NCBI RefSeq assembly: GCF_021605415.1
Contig: NZ_WKEQ01000008.1
Span: 124,001 to 188,000, forward strand
Direction: 5' to 3'
Length of the DNA: 64,000 bases
Origin: Pseudomonas syringae
GTDB taxonomy: Bacteria; Pseudomonadota; Gammaproteobacteria; Pseudomonadales; Pseudomonadaceae
The notes under the pieces were generated by a model. It was not told the DNA's origin. It saw only the letters and a list, made by a program, of their open reading frames with translations, and ran no database searches. Below, one piece after another: positions 17,419-25,533 of this stretch. The translations under genes and the position numbers were made by a program. Position 1 is the stretch's first letter. Every line of letters begins with the position of its first letter.

Positions 17419-18525
17419 ATGACCACTTTGAACACCACGCCGCGCGACGACGGCTTTCACATGCCGGCCGAGTGGGCGCCGCAGACTCAGACCTGGATGA
17501 TCTGGCCCGAGCGCCCGGACAACTGGCGTCTGGGCGGCAAACCCGCGCAAGCCGCCCACGTCGCGGTGGCCAAGGCCATCGCTCGTTTCGAGCCGGTGAC
17601 CGTCGCGGTCTCCGCCGGCCAGTACGAAAACGCCCGCGCCCGTCTCGACATGCCGAATATTCGTGTGGTCGAGATGTCCAGCGATGATGCCTGGGTACGC
17701 GACAGCGGGCCGACGTTCGTCATCAACAACACCGGCGAAGTGCGCGGCGTGAACTGGGATTTCAACGCCTGGGGCGGTTTTGATGGCGGCCTGTATTCGC
17801 CGTGGAACCGCGACTCCCAGGTCGGCGGCAAGATCCTTGAGATCGAGCGCAGTCCGCGCTATCGCACTGAAGGCTTCGTGCTTGAAGGCGGCTCGATCCA
17901 CGTCGATGGCGAAGGCACCCTGATTACTACCGAAGAATGCCTGCTCAACCGCAATCGCAACCCGCATTTGGGGCGCGAAGAAATCGAAGCGGTGCTCAGC
18001 GCCAATCTGGCTGTGGATAAAATCATTTGGCTGCCGGACGGTCTGTTCAACGACGAAACCGACGGCCATGTGGATAACTTCTGCTGCTACGTGCGTCCGG
18101 GCGAAGTACTGCTGGCGTGGACCGATGATCCGCAGGATCCGAATTTTGCGCGCTGCCAGGCTGCCATGAAAGTGCTCGAAAGCAGCACCGACGCCAAGGG
18201 CCGCCCGTTCACGGTGCACAAAATGCCGATTCCGGGACCACTGTTCGCCACCGAAGAAGAATGCGCCGGTGTCGATCCGGTGGACGGCACGCAAGAGCGT
18301 AATCCTACGGTTCGCCTGGCCGGTTCCTATGTGAATTTTCTGATCGTCAACGGCGGCATCATCGCGCCGAGCTTCGACGATCCAATGGACGGGCCAGCCA
18401 AGGAAATCCTCAAGAACCTGTTCCCGCAGCACGAAGTGGTGATGGTGCCGGGTCGTGAACTGTTACTGGGCGGCGGCAACATTCACTGCCTTACCCAACA
18501 ACAGCCAGCGCCGCACAAGGAATGA
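17419..18525 (+). CDS. aguA: Agmatine deiminase
   Basis: 368 aa, peptidyl-arginine deiminase fold. Nucleophile Cys357 in GGGNIHCLT, catalytic His-Asp region DGHVDNFC, and N-terminal [16 protein letters not shown]. Converts agmatine to N-carbamoylputrescine, the substrate of AguB. An intrinsic terminator follows at 18594. Confidence 0.96.
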   Translation: MTTLNTTPRDDGFHMPAEWAPQTQTWMIWPERPDNWRLGGKPAQAAHVAVAKAIARFEPVTVAVSAGQYENARARLDMPNIRVVEMSSDDAWVRDSGPTFVINNTGEVRGVNWDFNAWGGFDGGLYSPWNRDSQVGGKILEIERSPRYRTEGFVLEGGSIHVDGEGTLITTEECLLNRNRNPHLGREEIEAVLSANLAVDKIIWLPDGLFNDETDGHVDNFCCYVRPGEVLLAWTDDPQDPNFARCQAAMKVLESSTDAKGRPFTVHKMPIPGPLFATEEECAGVDPVDGTQERNPTVRLAGSYVNFLIVNGGIIAPSFDDPMDGPAKEILKNLFPQHEVVMVPGRELLLGGGNIHCLTQQQPAPHKE

Positions 18526-18593
18526 GTGAAGACGTAACAGCTTGAGTAGATTGCAATATTCGCTCAGGCCACGATTCGCGCCGTTTCAAACCG

Positions 18594-18630
18594 AGAAGCC
18601 CGCACCCCGTCAGGAGCGCGGGCTTCTTTG
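18594..18630 (+). terminator. Intrinsic terminator of aguBA
   Basis: Arms agaagcccgc (18594-18603) and gcgggcttct (18618-18627) with a 14-base loop and a following T-rich end, 69 bases after the aguA stop. Confidence 0.85.
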
Positions 18631-18769
18631 TATCCGCGTATGGACAATGACGAACATTGGCATAGGTCTTGTATCGCTGGTTAAGCACTAGGGATGGGGA
18701 AAGAGCTTCAACAGTTCTGTCATAAACCTTGGATAACTTAGCCGCTCATGTACGGGAGAGAGCGCTGAA

Positions 18770-18982
18770 ATGAACGCCGAAGTGAACGTAGTCAGCGAGC
18801 GGAACCTGCATCCCATGCCTGTCGATACCCAGTCGCTGCAAATCGTTGCGCACTGGTTGAAGTCCAATGGCTCGCGCCAGATCAGAGAAACCGATCTGCG
18901 ACGAACCATGACCGAGCGATACCCCGCAGGGTTACTGACCGAGGCGGAACTCGAAGCGTTGTGGGATGTGATGGAAGGATAG
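18770..18982 (+). CDS. Small hypothetical protein, 70 aa
   Basis: A 70-residue soluble acidic protein (MNAEVNVVSERN) with no signal peptide or membrane segment. Support for coding: a GGGAGAGAG ribosome site 7 bases upstream, an intrinsic terminator 23 bases after the stop, and a predicted helical C-terminal half (LRRTMTERYPAGLLTEAEL). The layout is a monocistronic gene between aguA and the porin. I do not recognise a family; the WLKSNG...RETDLRR section could be a small helix-turn-helix. Confidence 0.65.
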   Translation: MNAEVNVVSERNLHPMPVDTQSLQIVAHWLKSNGSRQIRETDLRRTMTERYPAGLLTEAELEALWDVMEG

Positions 18983-19004
18983 AAATACGTAAAGGATCAA
19001 TTAA

Positions 19005-19034
19005 AGCGCTGCCATCAAGGCAGCGTTTTTTTTT
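19005..19034 (+). terminator. Intrinsic terminator after the 70-aa gene
   Basis: Stem cgctgcc (19007-19013) / ggcagcg (19019-19025), 5-base loop, then nine T residues. Confidence 0.9.
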
Positions 19035-19063
19035 GTGCCCAAAAAATCTCGTCCTCTATGTAG

Positions 19064-19092
19064 GAGCTGTCGCAGGCTGCGATCTTTTGATC
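19064..19092 (+). repeat. Single REP half-site
   Basis: One unpaired REP core (gctgtcgcaggctgcgatc) in the gap before the porin promoter. No matching inverted arm is nearby. Confidence 0.5.
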
Positions 19093-19197
19093 TTGCTCCG
19101 AATAAACCCTCTGAAAAAAGGCCTTTCCCAGCAATCAAAAATCGCAAAAACGCCTTTCCTTAGACTTTTTTCACCTATTTAAAGACCATTCTTGAAA

Positions 19198-19227
19198 TTG
19201 ACACATTGTCGAAGGCGCGGCTACGAT
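19198..19227 (+). promoter_or_regulatory. Sigma-70-type promoter of the porin gene
   Basis: TTGACA (19198-19203), 18-base spacer, TACGAT (19222-19227). Predicted start near 19234, which places the strong hairpin at 19271-19309 inside the 5' leader. Confidence 0.6.
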
Positions 19228-19270
19228 TCGGCCCAACGCCTGTGGCCAACCGCCATGACCCAAAATAATA

Positions 19271-19309
19271 AAAAGGCCCGCCACGGTTTTTCCGTGGGCG
19301 GGCCTTTTT
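19271..19309 (+). terminator. Leader terminator/attenuator-like hairpin upstream of the porin
   Basis: Arm aaaaggcccgccacgg (19271-19286) pairs with ccgtgggcgggcctttt (19292-19308, one bulged G) and is followed by a T-rich tail, about 85 bases before the porin start. It has every feature of a rho-independent terminator but lies between a good promoter and its gene. Confidence 0.75.
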
Positions 19310-19392
19310 ATTCGGGGGTGAAAAAAGAGTGCGAAAAGCGCCGTTTCAGCCGTTCGACACAGCGCGTTTCAACCCGTTATAAGGAAAACAAA

Positions 19393-20679
19393 ATGTTGAA
19401 CAAGCGTATCAGTCTGATCGCACTGGGGATGTTGAGCGCCACTTCGGTCATGGCAAACGACCAGGCCGAATCCAAAGGCTTTAAAGAAGACAGCAGTCTG
19501 AAAGTGCTGCTGCGTAACGCCTATATCAATCGTGACTACAAGGACGGTAACGACGACAAAGCCGAATGGGGCCAAGCCGCCATCGGTACGTTCTCGTCCG
19601 GCTTCACCCAAGGTACCGTAGGTGTAGGTGTGGACGCTTTCGGTCTGTACGCACTGCGTCTGGACGGCGGCAAGGGCCGCAGCGGCGCCGGCGGTATCGA
19701 CTTCTTCAAGCAGGGCGACAGCGGCAATGCGGCTGACGATCTGTCCAAGTTCGGCGCGGCGGTAAAATTCCGTGTGTCCAACACTGTGCTGACCTACGGC
19801 GACCAGATGCCGGCACTGCCGGTGCTGAGCTACGACAACTCGCGCCTGCTGCCGGAAAGCTACACCGGTACTTTGATCACCTCCAAAGAGATTAAAGGCC
19901 TGGAGCTGAATGCCGGTCGTTTCACCGCCGAATCGCGCAAGAGCGCTGAAGGCCGTGACAGCGGTGGTCTGAAGTCGATCAACGTCATCGGCGGTAGCTA
20001 CCAGTTCACCGAACAGTTCAAGGCTGCGCTGTACGCTTCCGACGTTGAAGACGTGTTGAAAAAGCAATACGTGAACGCCAACTACGTGTTGCCGATTGAT
20101 AAGGATCAGTCCCTGACCCTGGACTTCAACGGCTACCGCACCAAGTTAGATAACTCGTATGTACGTGAAAACGGTATCACTGGCGACGACAACAAGATCT
20201 GGAGCCTGGCTGCGACTTTCGCTACCGGCCCGCACTCGTTCACCTTGGCGCACCAGCGTTCCACCGGCGACAGCAACCTGGGTTACGCCTATGGTGGCTA
20301 CCAGAAAGGTCAAGGTCGTGTGGGCGATGGCGGCAACACCATCTACCTGGCCAACTCCTACTGGTCTGACTTCAACGCCGAAGACGAACGCAGCTGGCAG
20401 CTGGGCTACGGCCTGGACTTCAGTACGTTCGGCGTACCGGGTCTGAGCTACAACTTCGCTTACGTGCGTGGCGACAACATCACCACGTCCACCAGCGAGG
20501 GCGGCACAGAACGCGAGATCTTCAACCAGTTCAAATACGTCGTGCAAAGCGGCCCGGCCAAAGACCTGAGCGTAAGGCTGCGCAGTTCGATCCTGCGCGT
20601 GTCGCAGAAGTCCAGCGAGTACAACGTCAGCGGCAACGAGCTGCGTGTATTTGTGGATTACCCGATCAACGTCTTCTGA
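19393..20679 (+). CDS. OprD/OprE-family outer membrane porin
   Basis: 428 aa from the ATG at 19393, with AAGGAAAACAAA just upstream. Signal peptide MLNKRISLIALGMLSATSVMA, cleavage before NDQAES, then a predicted 18-strand barrel ending in an aromatic residue (VDYPINVF) as needed for BAM insertion. The start motif AESKGFKEDSSLKVLLRN is family-specific. Neighbouring aguBA recalls P. aeruginosa, where oprE lies beside aguA; specificity (amino acids, polyamines or organic acids) cannot be assigned. An A-rich motif over the ribosome site could be an Hfq/Crc target. Confidence 0.9.
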   Translation: MLNKRISLIALGMLSATSVMANDQAESKGFKEDSSLKVLLRNAYINRDYKDGNDDKAEWGQAAIGTFSSGFTQGTVGVGVDAFGLYALRLDGGKGRSGAGGIDFFKQGDSGNAADDLSKFGAAVKFRVSNTVLTYGDQMPALPVLSYDNSRLLPESYTGTLITSKEIKGLELNAGRFTAESRKSAEGRDSGGLKSINVIGGSYQFTEQFKAALYASDVEDVLKKQYVNANYVLPIDKDQSLTLDFNGYRTKLDNSYVRENGITGDDNKIWSLAATFATGPHSFTLAHQRSTGDSNLGYAYGGYQKGQGRVGDGGNTIYLANSYWSDFNAEDERSWQLGYGLDFSTFGVPGLSYNFAYVRGDNITTSTSEGGTEREIFNQFKYVVQSGPAKDLSVRLRSSILRVSQKSSEYNVSGNELRVFVDYPINVF

Positions 20680-20704
20680 TGATCGCTTGATTTGTTGAAC
20701 TCGA

Positions 20705-20735
20705 AAAAAGCCCCGAACGGTTCGGGGTTTTTTTT
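20705..20735 (+). terminator. Intrinsic terminator of the porin gene
   Basis: Stem agccccgaac / gttcggggttt with almost no loop, followed by a run of eight T. Located about 26 bases after the stop. Confidence 0.9.
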
Positions 20736-20909
20736 CGACCGGTTATTGGCTCAAAACTGCAAAAAAACGCTGTTTTACCCATCTCAAGGTCCATTTGCAG
20801 TCACTTCAAGCCGCGCTTCAAACAGGGCTTTAAATGCCTGAAATTCTTTCTCATGGACGCAAATTCTCCACCTAATAAATTAGGCCGCTCAACGAGTGGA
20901 GATTTGGCA

Positions 20910-21656
20910 ATGATCGTTTTGAATAGAGAAGTGGGCGAATCGCTACGGCGCGACAAGTACGTCAACGTCCAGGGTGGTGACTTCAATCTCTACGGTCATT
21001 TCGCCGACTTCGTCAGACTGACCAAGAGTTGGGAAAACATGGAACCCGACAGCTATTACGGTCAGGCCGAAGCCGGCATGCGCTACCGCCGTTACAGCGA
21101 TTTTGAATACAACCCCAAGACCCGGGAGTTGAAGCAACTGGAACACCGCGCCTACGTGCAGTCCAAAGCCAACAATATGTATGTCGGCGGCGTCGTGCGG
21201 CACTTTCAGGATTTCTCCGATGAAGTGATTACTTCGCCAGTGATGCGCAGCCTCATCGACACCGATTTCGAAGTGTATAAAAGTGTCTTGCCGGAAGAGT
21301 TGCACGATGAAATCTGGCAATGCCAGATCCATCAGATCCGCATCGAAATCAAACCGGGCAAGCAATTGGAAATTACCCCGGAAGGTATTCACTGCGACGG
21401 TTATCCGTTCAGCGGCGTACATTTCTGGGGCCGCAACAACGTGGAAGGCGCCGAGAGCCGTTTGTACGACATCCACGAGCATCAACTCGCGTCGACCACG
21501 TACCAGGAAATTCTCGATACCACGTATTTCCTTGATCGCGACATGCGTCACTACGTAACCCCCGCGCGCAACAGCCACTCCCACGCCATGGCGTATCGGC
21601 AGATTCTGGCGATTTCTTTCTCGCGGCCCGGGACCGCTTTCGACATTGTTCGCTAA
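20910..21656 (+). CDS. 2-oxoglutarate/Fe(II)-dependent dioxygenase, amino acid hydroxylase family (2OG-Fe_Oxy_2)
   Basis: 248 aa from the ATG at 20910, which has GTGGAG 8 bases upstream; an extension to 20853 lacks a ribosome site. The iron ligands are visible: His161-x-Asp163 in GIHCDGYPF and a distal His in NSHSHAM (223/225), followed by SRPGTAF. Spacing and length resemble Bacillus L-isoleucine 4-hydroxylase and related free amino acid hydroxylases. It is the first of four overlapping genes with GNAT, AzlC and AzlD, suggesting that a hydroxylated amino acid is made, possibly acetylated, and exported. Substrate unknown. Confidence 0.82.
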   Translation: MIVLNREVGESLRRDKYVNVQGGDFNLYGHFADFVRLTKSWENMEPDSYYGQAEAGMRYRRYSDFEYNPKTRELKQLEHRAYVQSKANNMYVGGVVRHFQDFSDEVITSPVMRSLIDTDFEVYKSVLPEELHDEIWQCQIHQIRIEIKPGKQLEITPEGIHCDGYPFSGVHFWGRNNVEGAESRLYDIHEHQLASTTYQEILDTTYFLDRDMRHYVTPARNSHSHAMAYRQILAISFSRPGTAFDIVR

Positions 21657-22113
21657 TCAGATCACCCAAATCGATGGCGTCGAATGTTCGACGCCGGTGG
21701 TGTTGCGACGTGCCACCGCCAAGGACGCGCAGAATATGGAGCGTTTCTTTCGCCAGTTCGACGAAGTGTCCTTTTGTGAATGGCAAGATGCCAAATGTCT
21801 GCGCGGCGTGCTGATCCAGAAAACCACCACGGCGTATCTGGCCTTCGACGTCTGTGGCGAGATTGTCGGTGCGGTGCTCGGGGGTATGCTTGGCAGTCGC
21901 GGCACGATCAATCACCTGGCCGTGAGCCTGCGTTATCGAAGTCAAGGCGTGGGTCAGCGTCTGGTGGAGGCGGCGTCGGCCGAGATGAAACGGGTCGGTG
22001 TGCTGCGCATGTTTCTGTTCGTCGACGATGCCAACCTCGCGGGCAAGCGCTTTTGGGCGTCCCAGGGTTTTTGCGAGCCTCACGGCGAACGGACTTTTGA
22101 GAGGGATCTATGA
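21646..22113 (+). CDS. GNAT-family N-acetyltransferase
   Basis: 155 aa. The acetyl-CoA motif is NHLAVSLRYRSQGVGQRLVEA (Q/RxxGxG/A), and the C-terminal AGKRFWASQGF is typical of GNAT enzymes acting on small amines. The start is a TTG at 21646 overlapping the end of the dioxygenase gene; no ATG gives a full domain, so the exact start is uncertain. The stop overlaps azlC. Confidence 0.8.
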   Translation: MFANQITQIDGVECSTPVVLRRATAKDAQNMERFFRQFDEVSFCEWQDAKCLRGVLIQKTTTAYLAFDVCGEIVGAVLGGMLGSRGTINHLAVSLRYRSQGVGQRLVEAASAEMKRVGVLRMFLFVDDANLAGKRFWASQGFCEPHGERTFERDL

Positions 22114-22826
22114 ATGAAACGTCCGGCAGTGCGCCGCTGATGGCTGATCGTCAGCCGTCGCGCACCTTTGCCGAAGCCAGCCCGGTCGTGGCCGGCTATT
22201 TCACTGTGTCGTTCGTGTTCGGCTTGATGGCGGTGAATGCCGGGCTGCCGGTGTGGCTACCGGTGGCGATGTGCTTGTTTGTCTATGCCGGCGCGTCACA
22301 GTTTGCGGCGCTGGCGCTGATCTCCAGCGGCGCCTCGCTGACCACCATTGTGCTGACCACGTTTTTGATCAACGCCCGGCACATGCTGATGTCGGTGTAC
22401 ATGGCCAAGGCGTTGCGGGCGCTCGGTCTGAGCCGAATGGAGCGTTGGTGCTACGCCGGCGGGCTGACCGATGAGTCGTTCGCCTTCCACAGCGTCAAGC
22501 TGGGCAAGGGCGCACCGGTGAACGTGCGTTATCTGATCGGTTTCAACCTGTTCTGCCACACCTCGTGGGTGCTCGGCGGATTGCTCGGCGCACTGTGCGC
22601 GCAATACGCGGCGCACCTGATCAAATATCAGCTCGACTACGCGTTGACGGCGATGATGCTCTACGTGCTGGTGTCGCTGTGCAACACGCCGAAAAAACTG
22701 ATCGCCGCGTTGGCCGCCGTCCTGTGCATGGGGGCGCTGAGCCTGGTCGGAAGCTCGCCGTTTAACGTGTTCATTGCCACATTCGTGGGTTGCGGGGTGG
22801 GCGTATGCCTGACCAAACGTTCCTGA
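22110..22826 (+). CDS. azlC: AzlC-family branched-chain amino acid exporter, large subunit
   Basis: 238 aa with 5-6 hydrophobic helices. Signature: ASPVVAGYFTVSFVFGLMAV and INARHMLMSVYMA. AzlC with AzlD forms a branched-chain amino acid efflux pump in the inner membrane (Bacillus azaleucine resistance, E. coli YgaZH). Overlaps GNAT by 4 bases and azlD by ~20. Confidence 0.88.
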   Translation: MNETSGSAPLMADRQPSRTFAEASPVVAGYFTVSFVFGLMAVNAGLPVWLPVAMCLFVYAGASQFAALALISSGASLTTIVLTTFLINARHMLMSVYMAKALRALGLSRMERWCYAGGLTDESFAFHSVKLGKGAPVNVRYLIGFNLFCHTSWVLGGLLGALCAQYAAHLIKYQLDYALTAMMLYVLVSLCNTPKKLIAALAAVLCMGALSLVGSSPFNVFIATFVGCGVGVCLTKRS

Positions 22827-23122
22827 TTCTGGTGGTCGTGCTGATGATGGCCGTGACCTTTTTGCCACGCGCGCTGCCGTTGCAGGTCAACACCGAACAC
22901 TGGCCACCGTTCATCGCCCGGGCGTTGGAATACCTGCCGGTGGCGATCGTCGCTGCAATCAGCCTGACACCCTTGTTGATCAAGGATCAGCAGATCCAGC
23001 TCGACCGCCCGGAATTCTATGCCGCAGTTCCGACGTTGTTATGTGCGTATTTCAGCAAAAACCTCTTTCTCAGTGTGGCGGTTGGGACGGCTGCGTACAT
23101 TGCGCTCGGCGCGTTCATGTAG
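22805..23122 (+). CDS. azlD: AzlD-family exporter small subunit
   Basis: 105 aa from the ATG at 22805 (MPDQTFLILVVVLMM), inside the azlC end; a GTG at 22790 is less likely. Four short hydrophobic segments with FLPRALPL and the C-terminal SVAVGTAAYIALG. Partner of AzlC. Its last ~84 bp overlap the end of the convergent LysR gene. Confidence 0.87.
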   Translation: MPDQTFLILVVVLMMAVTFLPRALPLQVNTEHWPPFIARALEYLPVAIVAAISLTPLLIKDQQIQLDRPEFYAAVPTLLCAYFSKNLFLSVAVGTAAYIALGAFM

Positions 23123-23965
23123 CGGCAGCTCGATCACCTCGTTGAGCGCCTGGCCGGGCAATTCCGGGTTGTTCACCGCCAGGCGCACTTCGAGGAAGTC
23201 CTCGAACCCGGGAAAAATCGTCAGGCCGTTCTTTTGCGCGGCTTCGCGAGAGACCATGCCGACACCGTCCATCTGCGTAATGAGCGACAGTGTCAGGGTT
23301 TCGCTGCAGGAGTAGACCATGCGCTGGCTGTTCTCATGATTGCCCAGGCCCGCATCGAGAAAACGCAAAAAGCTGTGGGAATACGGACAATCTTCTGCGG
23401 GACGCACCTGAAACTTATTGCCCAGCAACGTCAGCGGGTCGTGTTCCTGACCGCAATGCGCGCCGACCACTTGCACCTGTACATCGGGCAGGACAATGCT
23501 CGGCAACCCCGGCCGCTGCGGGCCAATAAGTACCGCGAGGTCGAAGTCTTCATTCTTCAGCTTGCTGAGATTTTCCATCGACTCGGCGTAGCTGAATTCC
23601 ATCTGGTAATCGGGAAACACCTCGATCAGCCGTCCGATCATTCGCCGGTTGAAGTCAGGCGCCAGCGTGGTGTTCAACGCGACCTTCAACGTCCGCTGGC
23701 CGGGCACCTTCAGCGCCTCGACTTTTTCTTCCATTTGCCGGGTGGCAATCAGCACTCTGTCCATAAAAGGTGTCAGCTCGGTGCCTTGCGGCGTCAGCGT
23801 CAGCCCTTTATTGGAACGGCGAAACAAGCGGAAACCGAACTGTTCTTCGACCTTGTTCAACTGCGCCGCCAATGCTTGCACGGTCAGGCACGAATGCTCG
23901 GCCGCAGCCGACAATGAGCCGGTCTGCACGATGCGCATGAGGTTGCGTAAGGTTCTGCTATCCAT
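23039..23965 (-). CDS. LysR-family transcriptional regulator convergent with the dioxygenase/azlCD operon
   Basis: 308 aa. HTH at residues 3-60 (GSLSAAAEHSCLTVQALAAQLNKVEE), then a LysR effector domain (about 90-290). The last ~20 residues are charged and unlike a standard C-terminus (RSRPNRHTEKEVFAEIRT), as expected where the gene reads through the azlD end. Regulation of the neighbouring operon is inferred from position only. Confidence 0.87.
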   Translation of the reverse strand: MDSRTLRNLMRIVQTGSLSAAAEHSCLTVQALAAQLNKVEEQFGFRLFRRSNKGLTLTPQGTELTPFMDRVLIATRQMEEKVEALKVPGQRTLKVALNTTLAPDFNRRMIGRLIEVFPDYQMEFSYAESMENLSKLKNEDFDLAVLIGPQRPGLPSIVLPDVQVQVVGAHCGQEHDPLTLLGNKFQVRPAEDCPYSHSFLRFLDAGLGNHENSQRMVYSCSETLTLSLITQMDGVGMVSREAAQKNGLTIFPGFEDFLEVRLAVNNPELPGQALNEVIELPLHERAERNVRSRPNRHTEKEVFAEIRT

Positions 23966-24433
23966 GGGTAATGCCCTCTAAAGTGGGCTGGGTATTGTTG
24001 GGTACGTAAATGCCGATCCGGCGGCGACTGCTGGGTATATTCCTGTACCTGAGCATAGTTGTCGCGGGTTTAGTAGCCAATTGCTGTCTCGGCCGATGGT
24101 TGGAGGCTGACACAGGATCGGGATTTTAGGAGGGATATGGGGGGATGGAGTCAAAAAAAATGTCGTGGGCAGGCGTTTTGAATGATCTCTGGGACAGAAA
24201 CGGCCTACAAGTGGAATGAGTTATGCCTGAGATTTTCCGAGACAGATCCCATGTGCAGCGGCGAATCATGCTGATAGTGCAGTTCTGCAGAAGTGGGTGA
24301 AATAGCCCTTCAAACGATTAGTAAGTGCCATGAAAAACCGCTTATCAAAACAGCTTTGAATGACATCGATTCACCCCACCACAATGCAGAGGTAGCGCAC
24401 ATGTAGCTACAAAATCACTGTGAGGTAACTGAA
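23966..24433. other. 468-bp intergenic region with putative RelB operator
   Basis: No gene found. Near the right end GTAGC (24392-24396) and GCTAC (24406-24410) form an inverted repeat 24 bases before the relB start, a position expected for an autoregulatory operator of a RelB/DinJ antitoxin. The rest is low in recognisable signals. Confidence 0.5.
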
Positions 24434-24724
24434 ATGGCTGCACTGCTAAAAACTACCGATGTGCGTTGCCGCATCGATGAGGATTTGAAAGCGCGTGCCA
24501 CCGAAGTATTGAACGAATGCGGGCTGAGCATTAGCGATGCCATGCGTCTTTTTCTTCGTCAGGTCGTTGCGACTCGAGGATTGCCTTTCGAGGTTCGTGT
24601 GCCCTCGGACAAAACCGCCCGCGCAATGGCTGAAGCACGCATGATTCGTCAACGCTACGACTCGATAGACGACTTGCTTGAGGTCGCTGATGGCGAAACT
24701 GGAGAAAGCGCAAAAACGCGCTGA
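24434..24724 (+). CDS. RelB/DinJ-family antitoxin
   Basis: 96 aa. An N-terminal ribbon-helix-helix (TTDVRCRIDEDLKARATEVL, then CGLSISDAMRLFLRQV) matches DinJ/RelB, which bind DNA and neutralise a YafQ/RelE-type endoribonuclease. GAGGTAACTGAA precedes the ATG. The toxin-like gene starts 14 bases downstream. Confidence 0.88.
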   Translation: MAALLKTTDVRCRIDEDLKARATEVLNECGLSISDAMRLFLRQVVATRGLPFEVRVPSDKTARAMAEARMIRQRYDSIDDLLEVADGETGESAKTR

Positions 24725-24738
24725 ACGACCGAAACAGT

Positions 24739-25002
24739 GTGCCCAAACCTCTATTCAAAAAGTCCTGGGATCGTTACAAGCGTGCCGGGCGTCGGGATAT
24801 GAACGAGGTGCGTAGCGTGATGGTGTCTCTCTTTCTCGGCGAGCAGTTAGCGGCGGAGTACTTGGATCATGCTCTGACCGGAGATTGGTCTGGTTTTCGG
24901 GAATGCCCTATCGGTGGCGATTTTCTGATGATCTATGAAAATACGCGTTCGGATCTGATTACATTTGTCGATTTGGGTAGTCATTCTGAATTGTTCAAGT
25001 GA
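24739..25002 (+). CDS. YafQ/RelE-like toxin, possibly degraded
   Basis: 87 aa read from a GTG at 24739. Recognisable segments: KKSWDRYKRAGRRDMNEV, LDHALTGDWSGFREC and C-terminal VDLGSHSELF. Two oddities suggest loss of activity. (1) A 17-codon stretch from ATG 24690 (MAKLEKAQKRAERPKQC) lies in a frame one base off and would read naturally into the toxin if a single base changed near 24737. (2) In the segment ECPIGGDF the residue expected to be a catalytic His in YafQ-type toxins (E. coli His63 region) is Pro. Alternative: a functional, divergent toxin with a GTG start. Confidence 0.7.
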   Translation: MPKPLFKKSWDRYKRAGRRDMNEVRSVMVSLFLGEQLAAEYLDHALTGDWSGFRECPIGGDFLMIYENTRSDLITFVDLGSHSELFK

Positions 25003-25122
25003 GATTTTGCCCACATCAAACACCTCTCTCGGCAGTATTTCGTACATATTCGAATCATTCATCTGGAAAAATTCGTATCTGTACTATTATTTTTTTACGA
25101 CTTAACGACATGAGAGGTGTCC

Positions 25123-25533
25123 GTGCAAAGCTCACCAGGAGCCCTCACTCCAGCACAACAACTCGACGCCCCCGAAACCGGCCGCGTCGCGCTGAAGTTC
25201 TTCTTCAACCTCATGGAGCGCTGGGGCTGCACCGCCGAGCAGCAACGTACCCTGCTGGGCAAAGTCGGCAACACGACGTTCTACAAATACAAACACCTGC
25301 CACCGAACATTCGTCTGCCCCACGACACCCTTGAGCGCATTTCCTACCTGATGGGCATTCACAAGGCGTTGAGCATCATCTTCAGCAACAGCCGTGAGCG
25401 CGCTTACACCTGGGTCAGCAGCCCGAACAGTGCCGCGCCGTTCAATGGTCAATCAGCGCTTGCGTACATGCTCGCGGGGCGGGTGGTGGACATTGCCGAT
25501 GTGCGCCGCTACCTCGACGGGGTGCGCGGTTGA
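25123..25533 (+). CDS. MbcA/ParS/Xre-type antitoxin (DUF2384)
   Basis: 136 aa. An N-terminal Xre-like helix-turn-helix region is followed by the ParS/MbcA toxin-binding domain (GQSALAYMLAGRVVDIADVRRYLDGVRG), the classic end of this family. Start: GTG 25123 is chosen because AGAGG sits 5 bases before it; GTG 25117 in the same frame is possible. The upstream ~110 bp are AT-rich with two TTCGTA direct repeats (from about 25039 and 25073), plausible operator half-sites. The stop overlaps the RES toxin start. Confidence 0.87.
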   Translation: MQSSPGALTPAQQLDAPETGRVALKFFFNLMERWGCTAEQQRTLLGKVGNTTFYKYKHLPPNIRLPHDTLERISYLMGIHKALSIIFSNSRERAYTWVSSPNSAAPFNGQSALAYMLAGRVVDIADVRRYLDGVRG

